Shown here piece after piece: positions 20,179 through 27,487 of a stretch of 33,874 nt of DNA. Position 1 is the first letter of the stretch. Each line of letters starts with the position of its first letter. The stretch lies in the IMG/VR virus record IMGVR_UViG_3300027971_000010, positions 1-33,874 of that record, one strand, 5' to 3'. Made by a program: the position numbers and the translations under genes. Source of the stretch: a virus. The notes beneath the pieces are model-generated. The model saw nothing but the letters and a program-made list of their open reading frames with translations, was not told the DNA's origin and searched no databases.

Positions 20179-21918
20179 ATGCAATCACTAAAAAATCAAA
20201 TCGAAATAATTAGTTTGATTGAACAATTTGTCAAACTAAAACGAACAGGATCAACTGCAGTTGGATTGTGTCCATTTCATCAAGAAAAAACACCTTCATT
20301 TAATGTATCAAATGACAAAGGTATTTACAAGTGTTTCGGTTGTGGCAGGTCCGGTGATGTAATCCAGTTCGTAATGGAACATAAAAACAAATCTTATTAC
20401 GAATCAATCAAATTCCTTGCAGAAAAATACAATATTGAACTTGAAAAGAATGATAAAAAATATGAACGTCCTGTTCAACGATTAACCAAACTATCAGAAA
20501 GCACCATAAAATACTTTGAAACACGTGGCATAAGCAATAACACCCTGTTACGTTTTAATGTCACAGAATCGTTTGAATGGATGCCGAAAGCACAGGCAGA
20601 AGTTACTGCAATATGTTTCAACTATTATCGTGATGAAGAACTCATCAACATCAAATACAGGGCAAAGGATAAGGATTTTAAACTTGCAAAGAATGCAGAA
20701 CTAATCTTTTACAACATCGATGCAATCAAGGACACACAATCAGTAATAATTGTTGAAGGTGAAATTGATGCACTTACATTGTATGAATGCGGATATTACA
20801 ATGTTGTATCTGTTCCAAATGGTGCAGGTAATAACCTGCAATATCTTGACAACTGTTATAAGTATTTTGAAAATAAAACAAGGGTAATGATTGCCACAGA
20901 CAATGATGATCCAGGCAATAACCTACGTGAAGAACTTGCAAGAAGAATCGGCAAAGAAAAATGTTACAAAGTTTTATATCCTGATGATTGCAAAGATTTT
21001 AATGATGTACTTGTAAAACATGGTAAGGCAATTGTGGCAAATGTTATTGAACTGGCAACGTGCTTTCCTATTGAAGGCATTCACACAATGGAAGACATGT
21101 ATGAAGATGTAAAAAACTATTATGAAAACGGTTATCCAAAAGGTTATGAATCACACATTCCTGTTCTTGATGAATATATTACATTTGCCGGCGGACAGAT
21201 CACAATGATAACAGGTGTTCCTGGATCCGGAAAATCCGAATTTCTTGATTACATTATGACTAAACTTACAATGCATCATCAATGGCATTGGGGGGTTTGT
21301 TCTTTTGAGAATCAACCATCTGCATTTCACGTCACAAAATTACAAGAAAAGGTGACAGGCAAATCATTTGCATTTAGAAAAAATGATTCACACAGATTGA
21401 ATAAAGATGAATTTGATTACAGCATTGGTGTTATTGATCAGTATTTTAGTTTTATAAACATTAATAAAGTTGATGTTACTGTTGATGGAATCATTGACAA
21501 GGCACGTGAACTGGTCCATCGTAAAGGAATCAAAGGTCTTATCATTGATCCTTGGAATTACATTGAACACAAAGTTCCACCAAACCAAACAGAAACACAA
21601 TACATCAGTGAATCATTAACAAAGTTTAAAGCATTTGCATTGCTTTCAAACATACATATTTTCATTGTTGCACACCCTACAAAGATTGCAAAAAGTAAAG
21701 ATACAGGTGAATATGAAGTTCCAACACTTTATAACATCAGCGGATCAGCGCATTTCTTTAATAAGACAGACAACGGTATCTGTATGTGGCGGTCATTTAA
21801 GAAAAATGAAGTTACATGCTATATTCAAAAAGTAAGATATTCGTGGCTCGGAAAGGTTGGAAATGTATCTTTTACATACAATGTTGACACAAGACAATAC
21901 ATACAAACAAATTTTTAA
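20179..21918 (+). CDS. DNA primase-helicase (T7 gp4-like)
   Basis: This 579-residue fusion makes RNA primers and unwinds the fork. Residues 31-55 are a CHC2-type zinc finger (C31-x2-H34, C52-x2-C55). A TOPRIM domain follows, with E193 in VEGEIDAL and D241/D243/D244 in ATDNDDPG. The helicase half is a RecA-fold with Walker A GVPGSGKS at 346-353 and a Walker B-like GLIIDPWNYIEH near residue 455. The order (zinc finger, primase, helicase) and length match T7 gp4-like enzymes. It directly precedes the origin-bearing replication gene by 2 bases. Expression depends on read-through of the terminator at 20131. Confidence 0.93.
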   Translation: MQSLKNQIEIISLIEQFVKLKRTGSTAVGLCPFHQEKTPSFNVSNDKGIYKCFGCGRSGDVIQFVMEHKNKSYYESIKFLAEKYNIELEKNDKKYERPVQRLTKLSESTIKYFETRGISNNTLLRFNVTESFEWMPKAQAEVTAICFNYYRDEELINIKYRAKDKDFKLAKNAELIFYNIDAIKDTQSVIIVEGEIDALTLYECGYYNVVSVPNGAGNNLQYLDNCYKYFENKTRVMIATDNDDPGNNLREELARRIGKEKCYKVLYPDDCKDFNDVLVKHGKAIVANVIELATCFPIEGIHTMEDMYEDVKNYYENGYPKGYESHIPVLDEYITFAGGQITMITGVPGSGKSEFLDYIMTKLTMHHQWHWGVCSFENQPSAFHVTKLQEKVTGKSFAFRKNDSHRLNKDEFDYSIGVIDQYFSFININKVDVTVDGIIDKARELVHRKGIKGLIIDPWNYIEHKVPPNQTETQYISESLTKFKAFALLSNIHIFIVAHPTKIAKSKDTGEYEVPTLYNISGSAHFFNKTDNGICMWRSFKKNEVTCYIQKVRYSWLGKVGNVSFTYNVDTRQYIQTNF

Positions 21919-21920
21919 TT

Positions 21921-22382
21921 ATGACAAAAGACACATTTTATTTCACACATGATTTTAATGCCAGGACCGATGTAAAGATAAAAAAATTGATACAAAAACA
22001 TGGTCTTTTAGGATATGGAATTTACTGGGCATTGGTTGAAGATTTATACAATAATGCGAACGCATTGCCATTGGATTGCGAATGCATTGCGTTCGATATG
22101 CGAACGCATTGCGACATAATTAAGAGTGTAATACATGACTTTGACCTGTTTATAATAGGTAAGAAAACATTTAAATCAAACAGCATAGAAAAGCGGTTAA
22201 ATGAAAGAAAAGATAAATCTATAAAAGCAAGTGAATCAGCGAATAAAAGGTGGAAAAATGCGAACGCATTGCGACCGCAATGCGAACGCAATGCTATAAA
22301 GGAAAGGAAAGGAAAGGAAATAAAAAAGAAAGAGAATGATTTTTCGCCTTCGGCTATTTTTCAAAAACCTATTGTTGTTTAG
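21921..22382 (+). CDS. DUF4373-like replication protein containing iterons
   Basis: This 153-residue protein starts with a pattern typical of the DUF4373 (Lin1244/Lin1753-like) N-terminal domain: YFTHDFNARTDVKIKKLIQK, then HGLLGYGIYWALVEDLY, a winged-helix-like domain found in phage replisome organisers. The rest is short compared with usual members (often over 200 residues): a basic K/R/E-rich linker and an end with no clear C-terminal domain. The gene contains five 22-bp-spaced repeats (22054-22119 and 22258-22301) that are read in different frames, so they are kept for DNA function. A replication initiator with its origin inside the gene, as in lambda O, is the best explanation (inference). 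It follows the primase-helicase by 2 bases. Confidence 0.8.
   Translation: MTKDTFYFTHDFNARTDVKIKKLIQKHGLLGYGIYWALVEDLYNNANALPLDCECIAFDMRTHCDIIKSVIHDFDLFIIGKKTFKSNSIEKRLNERKDKSIKASESANKRWKNANALRPQCERNAIKERKGKEIKKKENDFSPSAIFQKPIVV
22054..22119 (+). repeat. Iteron-like repeats, first cluster (three copies, 22-bp spacing)
   Basis: Copies of the core ATGCGAACGCATTGC start at 22054, 22076 and 22098, exactly 22 bp apart. The first and third are perfect over 15 bases; the middle one has two changes. An 8-bp inverted repeat (22088-22095 with 22101-22108) lies between copies 2 and 3. Because 22 is not a multiple of 3, the copies are translated in three different frames, so selection is on DNA. Confidence 0.9.
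22258..22301 (+). repeat. Iteron-like repeats, second cluster (two copies, 22-bp spacing)
   Basis: Copies start at 22258 (perfect core; 18 bases ATGCGAACGCATTGCGAC identical to copy 3) and 22280 (one change), again 22 bp apart. Between them CGCATTGCG (22265-22273) and CGCAATGCG (22276-22284) form a perfect 9-bp inverted repeat with a 2-base centre. Confidence 0.9.
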
Positions 22383-22420
22383 TTAAAATAAATTCATTAT
22401 TTTTGGTAAACACATTTTTT
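22301..22420. other. Purine tract and AT-rich region next to the iterons, candidate origin unwinding region
   Basis: Four tandem GGAAA units (22301-22320) follow the last iteron directly. The next 100 bases are strongly AT-rich and contain promoter P3. An iteron array beside an AT-rich stretch is the usual origin layout, as in lambda and iteron plasmids. Origin activity is inferred. Confidence 0.5.
22375..22405 (+). promoter_or_regulatory. Promoter P3 before the sigma-like gene, Bacteroidota type
   Basis: TTG at 22375-22377, then 20 bases, then TATTTTTG at 22398-22405, a full match to the TAnnTTTG -7 box. It overlaps the end of the replication gene. A start near 22412 leaves about 10 bases before the TTG start at 22422. 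It lacks the 20-base element of P1 and P2, so it may be used at a different time. Confidence 0.75.
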
Positions 22421-22421
22421 A

Positions 22422-22916
22422 TTGAAAAATAAAAACGATATTATTTCAGAACTTTATGTGAGCAAAGAAGTAAATGAATTGATTAAGAAAATTAAGCCAG
22501 TTGAACTGCAAGATGATCTTAAGCAATATGCATTCACCGTCCTTTGTGAAAAGTCACCTGAATTCATTATCGAACTGAACAGCAAAAAACAATTGAAATT
22601 CTTTTTGGTCAAGATTATTTCAAATTCAGTATTCAGCAACAGGTCCGGATTCTTAACACAACACAAACTAAATGATGAACTTAATGTTGATGTGATGGAA
22701 CAGCAAGTGGATTCGTCAGACAACTACCATGAACTGATTGACAAATGTGTAAACGAATCAAAGAATCTGTATTGGTATAATCAAGAACTGCTAAATCTTT
22801 ATTCAATACATGGATCATACAGGGCAGTATCTAACATAACCAAAATACCAGTGAAATCAATTTACAACGCAATCAAGAAAGCAAAACAACAAATAAAAAA
22901 ATCATTATGGAAATAA
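22422..22916 (+). CDS. Sigma-70-like / HTH transcription factor
   Basis: This 164-residue protein has a helical N-terminal region and a C-terminal helix-turn-helix: YWYNQELLNLYSIHGSYRAV, then SNITKIPVKSIYNAIKKAKQ (residues about 115-156), which resembles region 4 of sigma factors. Similar sigma-like proteins are carried by Bacteroidota phages. It is the first gene after promoter P3 and starts at a TTG (22422); no ATG gives a full-length product. It may direct polymerase to the TGACACA-N14-ATATTTAT motifs near head genes, though that link is an inference. It could instead be a late activator that binds DNA without being a sigma factor. Confidence 0.65.
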   Translation: MKNKNDIISELYVSKEVNELIKKIKPVELQDDLKQYAFTVLCEKSPEFIIELNSKKQLKFFLVKIISNSVFSNRSGFLTQHKLNDELNVDVMEQQVDSSDNYHELIDKCVNESKNLYWYNQELLNLYSIHGSYRAVSNITKIPVKSIYNAIKKAKQQIKKSLWK

Positions 22917-23131
22917 TCTATGCAGTTGCACTTTCATTTGTTTGGATTAACATTCTGCAAATGCCTTACCGATTCAAAGCAAAACTAAACTTTAAACCTT
23001 TAAACTGTCACACCTGCTTATCCGGTTGGATCACTTTGTTCCTTACCGGGTTTCATTGGGTTGCAATTCCTTACATGTGCCTGGCAATGATATTATCAAT
23101 CTTTGTTGACGGTGTAATCAGAAAATTATAA
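22907..23131 (+). CDS. Small two-span membrane protein with CxxC
   Basis: This 74-residue protein has two hydrophobic segments (about residues 2-18 and 40-70) joined by a basic loop with NCHTCLSGW (C34-x2-C37). Small phage membrane proteins with a C-x2-C-L-S-x-W motif occur in Bacteroidota phages as I recall, with unknown role. Metal or thiol chemistry at the membrane is possible. It overlaps the sigma-like gene by 10 bases. Confidence 0.6.
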   Translation: MEIIYAVALSFVWINILQMPYRFKAKLNFKPLNCHTCLSGWITLFLTGFHWVAIPYMCLAMILSIFVDGVIRKL

Positions 23132-23134
23132 CAC

Positions 23135-24142
23135 ATGAAAATAATTGGAATCATAAACCAACGTGCAGGATCATGTTACCATCGAGTGTACACACCATTG
23201 ATGAACATGGACCATGATACACACATTACCAATAAGCTTACAGAAGAAGCAATACAAAATTTCGGCTGTGATTTGTTAGTTTTTAACCGTTATGCAAACT
23301 TTAATCATGCAAAGAGAATCAATCAACTTCGTGTAAAATATGGTTTCAAAATTGCCATTGATATTGATGATTATTGGCACCTATCTGAAAATCATATCTT
23401 AAAACCACATTGGGATATTGATGGAGTTTCAAACGTGATTATAAACAATATGATTGATGCAGACATCATCACCTGTACACACGAAAGATTAGCAGATGCA
23501 ATCAAAGTTTATAATCGGAATGTTCATGTATTACCCAATGCTATACCAGGTGGATTCGAACAATTTAATCTTAATCGACAACAATGCCATAAAGTTCAAA
23601 TCTTGTATCAGGGATCAATTACACACAAAGATGATATTGAACTTTTGAGAAATCCAATGAAACGTGTGGCATCTGATTCGCAGCTGCTTAAAAAAGTTAA
23701 GACAACTTTCGGTGGTTATGTTGAAGATTTGCCGGAATCTAATATGATGCTATCTGCATTTACCTGTGGATTGAAGCTTGATCCATTGGTATTTCCTGCA
23801 ATGAAACCAACAGAATATTATCAAGTTTACAACAATGCTGACATTTCAATTGTTCCATTAATAGCAAACAAATTTAATTCGTATAAGTCAAACCTTAAAA
23901 TATTAGAATCTGCTTATGCCGGTGTTCCAGTGATTGCATCGCGTGTTGATCCTTATCTTGACTTTCCTGAAGATTGCGTGATGTATGTTGACAATCAAAG
24001 GGAATGGTATCAGCATATCAAACTTTTGACTGATTTTGATTACACACGTGAAATGTATGGCCGAAACTTAATGGAATATTGCAACGAGCATTACAACTTT
24101 AAAAACATTAACGAACAAAGAAAACAAATATATGAAAGTTGA
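23135..24142 (+). CDS. GT-B-fold glycosyltransferase (GT4-like)
   Basis: This 335-residue protein has the two-domain GT-B pattern. The N-terminal domain opens MKIIGIINQRAGSCYHRV and includes IAIDIDDYWHL (about residues 73-83) and VHVLPNAIP. The C-terminal domain has VQILYQGSITHKDDIELL (about 153-170), ADISIVPL, and the donor-site segment KILESAYAGVPVIAS (about 256-270), which is characteristic of GT4-like enzymes. It would transfer a sugar from a nucleotide-sugar donor; the acceptor is unknown (host surface glycan, virion protein or DNA). It lies between the sigma-like gene and the small terminase and overlaps the next gene by 11 bases, so it is an accessory gene set into a core region. Confidence 0.85.
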   Translation: MKIIGIINQRAGSCYHRVYTPLMNMDHDTHITNKLTEEAIQNFGCDLLVFNRYANFNHAKRINQLRVKYGFKIAIDIDDYWHLSENHILKPHWDIDGVSNVIINNMIDADIITCTHERLADAIKVYNRNVHVLPNAIPGGFEQFNLNRQQCHKVQILYQGSITHKDDIELLRNPMKRVASDSQLLKKVKTTFGGYVEDLPESNMMLSAFTCGLKLDPLVFPAMKPTEYYQVYNNADISIVPLIANKFNSYKSNLKILESAYAGVPVIASRVDPYLDFPEDCVMYVDNQREWYQHIKLLTDFDYTREMYGRNLMEYCNEHYNFKNINEQRKQIYES

Positions 24143-24419
24143 AAATAGACAATTCTTAGATTTCAATAGGTCGCATCATCATACACTGGTTGTTGCAGGA
24201 TTCCTTACAAACCTAACAAATGAAACAAGACAAACAATGCTTAACATCATTCGTGAAGAATTTAGTCCTGGTTATCTTTGTTGCCTGCATTGCAGTGCTG
24301 ATGTTGCACAAATGATAAAATATGTTTATAATCAATATGATGAACTATTGAAACGTGAAGCAGAACAAAAACCAATACCAAATGAAAAAGTTACAAAAAA
24401 ACGAACAAAGAATTCTTAA
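24132..24419 (+). CDS. Small cysteine-containing protein, unknown
   Basis: This 95-residue protein has a middle segment with YLCCLHCSADVAQMIKYVYN (residues about 53-72), where C55, C56 and C59 form a possible metal-binding cluster with nearby histidines (H16-H18). The C-terminus is basic. It overlaps the glycosyltransferase gene by 11 bases and the small terminase gene by 38 bases. No family is recognised. Confidence 0.6.
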   Translation: MKVENRQFLDFNRSHHHTLVVAGFLTNLTNETRQTMLNIIREEFSPGYLCCLHCSADVAQMIKYVYNQYDELLKREAEQKPIPNEKVTKKRTKNS

Positions 24420-24855
24420 ACTTGCTGATGAACTAGAAAAGCAGCAGTTGGATAATTCGTATAAAAATGAGAGCATTTGTGAAAAAATGAGAATGTCAAC
24501 TGCTACATTTCACAGATATAAACCTAAAGCACTCCTTGAGCTACAGAAACGTGCCGAATTTAAACAATCTTTAATAAATGAGGTAATCACACACGAAGTT
24601 ACTGAAGCGGCTAGAAACGGCTTAAAATCGGATTTAGAGATAGAACAGCAACTTTGTAGAATTGCATTTGGAGAAATAGATGTGATGGAAACAACATCAA
24701 CACCAGACGGATTGATTGAGTTTAACCGCAAACCAACACCAGGTGAAATGATTAATGCCATGAAAGAACTATGGAAGAAACGTGGGACCTACGCACCGGA
24801 TAAGATTGATGGAATTATTTCAGCATACAACGTAACACTAAACTTAAATAAATAA
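24382..24855 (+). CDS. terS: Small terminase subunit
   Basis: This 157-residue protein has an N-terminal helix-turn-helix (ESICEKMRMSTATFHRYKPK, about residues 32-51) for binding the packaging site, a central helical oligomerisation region, and a C-terminal part with RKPTPGEMINAMKELWKKRG (about 121-140) and TYAPDK, which I recall from small terminases of Bacteroidota phages. The role fits a phage that has a large terminase gene but no other HTH candidate near it. The start is placed at the ATG at 24382; an in-frame GTG at 24355 would overlap the preceding gene more. It is separated from terL by about 3.3 kb of accessory genes, which is unusual. Confidence 0.7.
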   Translation: MKKLQKNEQRILKLADELEKQQLDNSYKNESICEKMRMSTATFHRYKPKALLELQKRAEFKQSLINEVITHEVTEAARNGLKSDLEIEQQLCRIAFGEIDVMETTSTPDGLIEFNRKPTPGEMINAMKELWKKRGTYAPDKIDGIISAYNVTLNLNK

Positions 24856-25172
24856 TGAACTTCTCACAAAATACATTTAGTTTAGCAAAGGCACTGCATC
24901 ACATCAACAACGCAAAGGAATACTTCACTGATGTGAAACGTGATTGCAATTCAAGTATTAAGAATCAGTTCACACAGTACATTCATAAGTGTGACTTCAT
25001 CATTGATTCCATCACCTGCAAACTTACAGCACAGAATAAACTAATCCTTAAAAAAGAACTAGCAGATTCATTCCTGATTGAAGGAATCAACGATAAGTTG
25101 ATGTTGATGAACGAAGAACAGCGCAATCAGGTTGAAAACTATATTGATGAAATATTGAAACAAAAATCTTAA
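24855..25172 (+). CDS. Small helical protein after terS, unknown
   Basis: This 105-residue all-helical protein shares one base with the small terminase stop (TAATG), so translation is coupled. It contains two cysteines in HKCDFIIDSITCKL (about residues 44-57). There is no enzyme motif. The tight coupling to terS suggests a packaging-related role, but this is speculative. Confidence 0.6.
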   Translation: MNFSQNTFSLAKALHHINNAKEYFTDVKRDCNSSIKNQFTQYIHKCDFIIDSITCKLTAQNKLILKKELADSFLIEGINDKLMLMNEEQRNQVENYIDEILKQKS

Positions 25173-25188
25173 TTTTAAAACAAAAAAC

Positions 25189-25458
25189 ATGAAAGTAATT
25201 AAGAACTTATTCGGCATGGCATTCAGTATTGGATTAATCAATCCAATCTTCTTTCCCGATAATCAGTATTGGTTTCAAGGGTTTGCTGGTTTACTTGCTG
25301 CCTTCATTGGATCAGGATTAATCTTTGGGTTTAAGGATTATGCAGTTGGTCCACGTGATATTGGAAATGTAGGTGTAATGCCTAAGATTAATCAATCATG
25401 GATGTTCTTTTTTATCGGCGCTGTTGCCAACTTATTATGGGCAACACTTTATGTATAA
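25189..25458 (+). CDS. Small membrane protein, two to three spans
   Basis: This 89-residue protein has hydrophobic segments at about residues 6-22, 29-47 and 70-88, with a short loop containing DYAVGPRDIGNVG (about 50-62). The topology is typical of small phage membrane proteins of unknown function. It starts the block of small genes between the terminase genes and overlaps a tiny gene at 25451 by 8 bases. Confidence 0.6.
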   Translation: MKVIKNLFGMAFSIGLINPIFFPDNQYWFQGFAGLLAAFIGSGLIFGFKDYAVGPRDIGNVGVMPKINQSWMFFFIGAVANLLWATLYV

Positions 25459-25540
25459 GATAACAGTTATTATTATTTCCTATGAATTAGTTAAATGGGC
25501 AATAAGAAAGCTATTCGATAAAATTGTAAATAACGATTAA
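25451..25540 (+). CDS. Possible 29-residue membrane peptide
   Basis: The ATG at 25451 overlaps the preceding stop by 8 bases and the frame ends at 25540. The peptide has a hydrophobic stretch (ITVIIISYELVKWAI) and basic residues. It fills a gap otherwise left empty before the A-rich leader at 25537. Overlap geometry and membrane character give moderate support. Confidence 0.4.
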   Translation: MYKITVIIISYELVKWAIRKLFDKIVNND

Positions 25541-25550
25541 AACTAAACAA

Positions 25551-25787
25551 ATGAACGAAAAACCATTATTAGAAGAAGCAACATTTCATTTTAGTCAAGA
25601 AGCAAACTGCATGTCTGAAAATGATGGTGCTGAATTTTTAGAGATTAAATGCCTTTCTGATTTGGGTATTGATAGGGCAGAAAGATGTTTCTATGTTCTT
25701 AAAACAGAAGGTTGGAGTATAGATAACGGTGAAGATTTAAAACTGTTATTTGACAGAATACATAAAACACTTTTCCCTAATAATTAA
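25551..25787 (+). CDS. Small acidic protein, unknown
   Basis: This 78-residue protein is acidic, with helix and strand and two or three cysteines (C20, C34, C46). Its leader ATTAAAACTAAACAAATG is identical to that of the next gene (25798), which looks like a shared translation-start element. No family is recognised. Confidence 0.6.
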   Translation: MNEKPLLEEATFHFSQEANCMSENDGAEFLEIKCLSDLGIDRAERCFYVLKTEGWSIDNGEDLKLLFDRIHKTLFPNN

Positions 25788-25797
25788 AACTAAACAA

Positions 25798-26178
25798 ATG
25801 AAACTACATCAAGCATTAACAATTTTAACAACTTATCATGCATGGCGTATTGGTGATGACGAAGTTTACATGCAGAAACCATATGAAGTTACAAAGGCAA
25901 TTGAAACATTATTGAATTACCAAATTGTTTATGTCAATGAAATGGGTGAAACTGTTGTGCATTGTAACGTGTCGGAAAAACCGACAGACCATAAAGACAA
26001 GATAGTACAAAAAGTAATCGACAAGTTCAACCAACGTAGCGAAGTAGGCATCAAGAAGTATGGCACAACATTGGAACAGAATAACAATGATGATTACTTT
26101 ACACACCTGCAGGAAGAACTGATGGATGCAATCCTGTACATTGAAAAACTTAAATCAATCAAATATGCCAATAGATAA
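25798..26178 (+). CDS. MazG-like all-alpha NTP pyrophosphohydrolase
   Basis: This 126-residue protein has a C-terminal half typical of small phage all-alpha NTP pyrophosphatases: FNQRSEVGIKKYGTTLEQ (about residues 77-94), then a helix with E106-E107-L-M-D110 (HLQEELMDAILYIEKL), the metal-binding E-E-x-x-D pattern. Such enzymes turn (d)NTPs into (d)NMPs and pyrophosphate, adjusting nucleotide pools or countering ppGpp- or dNTP-based host responses. The N-terminal 60 residues are an extra domain of unknown role. The ATG at 25798 is chosen because it carries the shared A-rich leader; an in-frame TTG upstream lies inside the preceding gene. Confidence 0.72.
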   Translation: MKLHQALTILTTYHAWRIGDDEVYMQKPYEVTKAIETLLNYQIVYVNEMGETVVHCNVSEKPTDHKDKIVQKVIDKFNQRSEVGIKKYGTTLEQNNNDDYFTHLQEELMDAILYIEKLKSIKYANR

Positions 26179-26389
26179 ACAATACCATTTCATTGCAGGA
26201 TTATGCATCTACACAATTGCACAACTATTTATGCCTGCAATATGGGCAATGGTTCCAGTGGTTGCCATTGGGACTGCCAAAGAAGTTTGGGATTATGTAA
26301 GCATGGAAGGAACACCGGATATTAATGATCTACTTTATACAATCTACGGTGCAATGCCTGTTTTAATTCTTAAATTATTATTGATATGA
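26165..26389 (+). CDS. DUF2279-like small membrane protein
   Basis: This 74-residue protein has two hydrophobic segments and the pattern DKQYHFIAGLCIYTIAQ (about residues 4-20), GTAKEVWDYVSMEG (about 36-49) and DINDLLYTIYGA, which resembles membrane proteins of the DUF2279 type (D-K-x-x-H-F-x-A-G start, K-E-x-x-D middle, D-x-x-D-L end). The function is not known. It overlaps the preceding gene by 14 bases and the next by 4 (ATGA). An upstream in-frame start at 26126 lies inside the MazG-like gene and was rejected. Confidence 0.65.
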   Translation: MPIDKQYHFIAGLCIYTIAQLFMPAIWAMVPVVAIGTAKEVWDYVSMEGTPDINDLLYTIYGAMPVLILKLLLI

Positions 26390-26829
26390 AATTACTGATT
26401 ATTATTTTGTTGATGTCAACAACATGTTTTGCACAGGAATTCGAAGGCGGATTCATCAAAGTAAGAAGCACAGGCGGAACACCACCATTTACATATTCAA
26501 TTGATAATGGTCCGTATCAAAGAAAAGATACTTTCTTTGATGTACAACTAGGTGTACATACTATAAACACCAAAGATGCAAACAACTGCATTAAAACTTC
26601 ATCATGTACAATGTACAATACATTAAGCATGGTTGTATTAAGCACAACAATTAATTCTGTTACATTTAAAGCAACTGGAGGAAAGCCACCATATTCATTT
26701 AGCAGAAACTCAACTACAAGTTGGAGTTTAAATAAAACTAAATGGACTGAACTTCGCAGAAATACACCATATACATTCAGGGTTAAAGATGCACTTGGTT
26801 ACATTTACTACATCAACATAAAATTATAA
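26386..26829 (+). CDS. Secreted protein with two SprB-like repeats
   Basis: This 147-residue protein starts with a signal peptide (K3, hydrophobic core, T-C-F-A|Q near residue 16). The mature part has two repeats: residues about 28-73 (STGGTPPFTYSIDNGPYQ, then VHTINTKDANNC) and about 95-147 (KATGGKPPYSFSRN, then YTFRVKDALGY). These match the SprB repeat pattern (G-G-x-P-P-[YF]-x-[YF]-S) of large gliding-motility adhesins and other exported proteins of Bacteroidota. No C-terminal sorting domain of the T9SS type is visible, so Sec export to the periplasm or outer surface is likely. It lies just before a glycosyltransferase and a methyltransferase, which suggests a surface-related function. Superinfection exclusion is one possibility. 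Confidence 0.75.
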   Translation: MKLLIIILLMSTTCFAQEFEGGFIKVRSTGGTPPFTYSIDNGPYQRKDTFFDVQLGVHTINTKDANNCIKTSSCTMYNTLSMVVLSTTINSVTFKATGGKPPYSFSRNSTTSWSLNKTKWTELRRNTPYTFRVKDALGYIYYINIKL

Positions 26830-26830
26830 T

Positions 26831-27487
26831 ATGAAAGTTCTTGTTATTTTTTTGGATTACTCAAGACATGATTACACCAAACAATCATTGAAATCAATTG
26901 CCGATGCAGGTTATCCATTTGATTTGATTACTATTGATAAGTTTGGGATTGCAACCGCAACAAATGACGGTTTTGACTTTGCCAAAAAAAATGGATATGA
27001 TGCTATTGTGTATGCAGCAAATGACATTCAACTTCCAAATGATTGGTTAAAGCACATGGTCTATTATGCAGAAAGAATTCCAAACACTGGAATGTGTGGC
27101 ATTCATTGTGTTGAAGGTTTGGCAGATCAGATTGAAATGAATGGTTTAATGGTACACCCTACATACACTGCATTTGCAAATGTACTTATCCCGATGAAGG
27201 TAATTGATGACATTGGTTATATGAATGAAGACCATGATCCGTACGGAATGCAGGACAGCGATTATGCGTTAAGATTAAATAATAGTGGCTACATCAATTA
27301 CTACATACCAAATTTAACACAGCAACACATTGGACACGATGTTGGCAATGGTACTGAGTACCGAAAAATGAAAGATGAGGGATTATCATTGGCAGGTCAT
27401 AAGTGGGGTTATTGGGCAAAATACTATGAAGAAAATGGTTACAAAATAAATAACAGGCAAATCTTTAAAACCAAAAAAGCAATATGA
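26831..27487 (+). CDS. GT-A-fold glycosyltransferase (GT2-like)
   Basis: This 218-residue protein has the GT2 pattern: an opening strand VLVIFLDYSRHDYTKQSL (about residues 3-20), a donor-site region with AANDIQLPNDWL (about 62-73, N64-D65 in the place of the usual metal-binding D-x-D), and an acceptor/base region with NEDHDPYGMQDSDYALRL (about 138-155). The C-terminal part ends in a basic tail. It would add a sugar to an unknown acceptor. It overlaps the methyltransferase gene by 4 bases (ATGA), so the two are produced together and may modify the same substrate. Confidence 0.8.
   Translation: MKVLVIFLDYSRHDYTKQSLKSIADAGYPFDLITIDKFGIATATNDGFDFAKKNGYDAIVYAANDIQLPNDWLKHMVYYAERIPNTGMCGIHCVEGLADQIEMNGLMVHPTYTAFANVLIPMKVIDDIGYMNEDHDPYGMQDSDYALRLNNSGYINYYIPNLTQQHIGHDVGNGTEYRKMKDEGLSLAGHKWGYWAKYYEENGYKINNRQIFKTKKAI

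Noticed and set aside
22054-22301. CRISPR-like array
   Set aside because: The repeat units are 22 bp with no unique spacers of constant length and lie within a coding gene; iterons explain them better.
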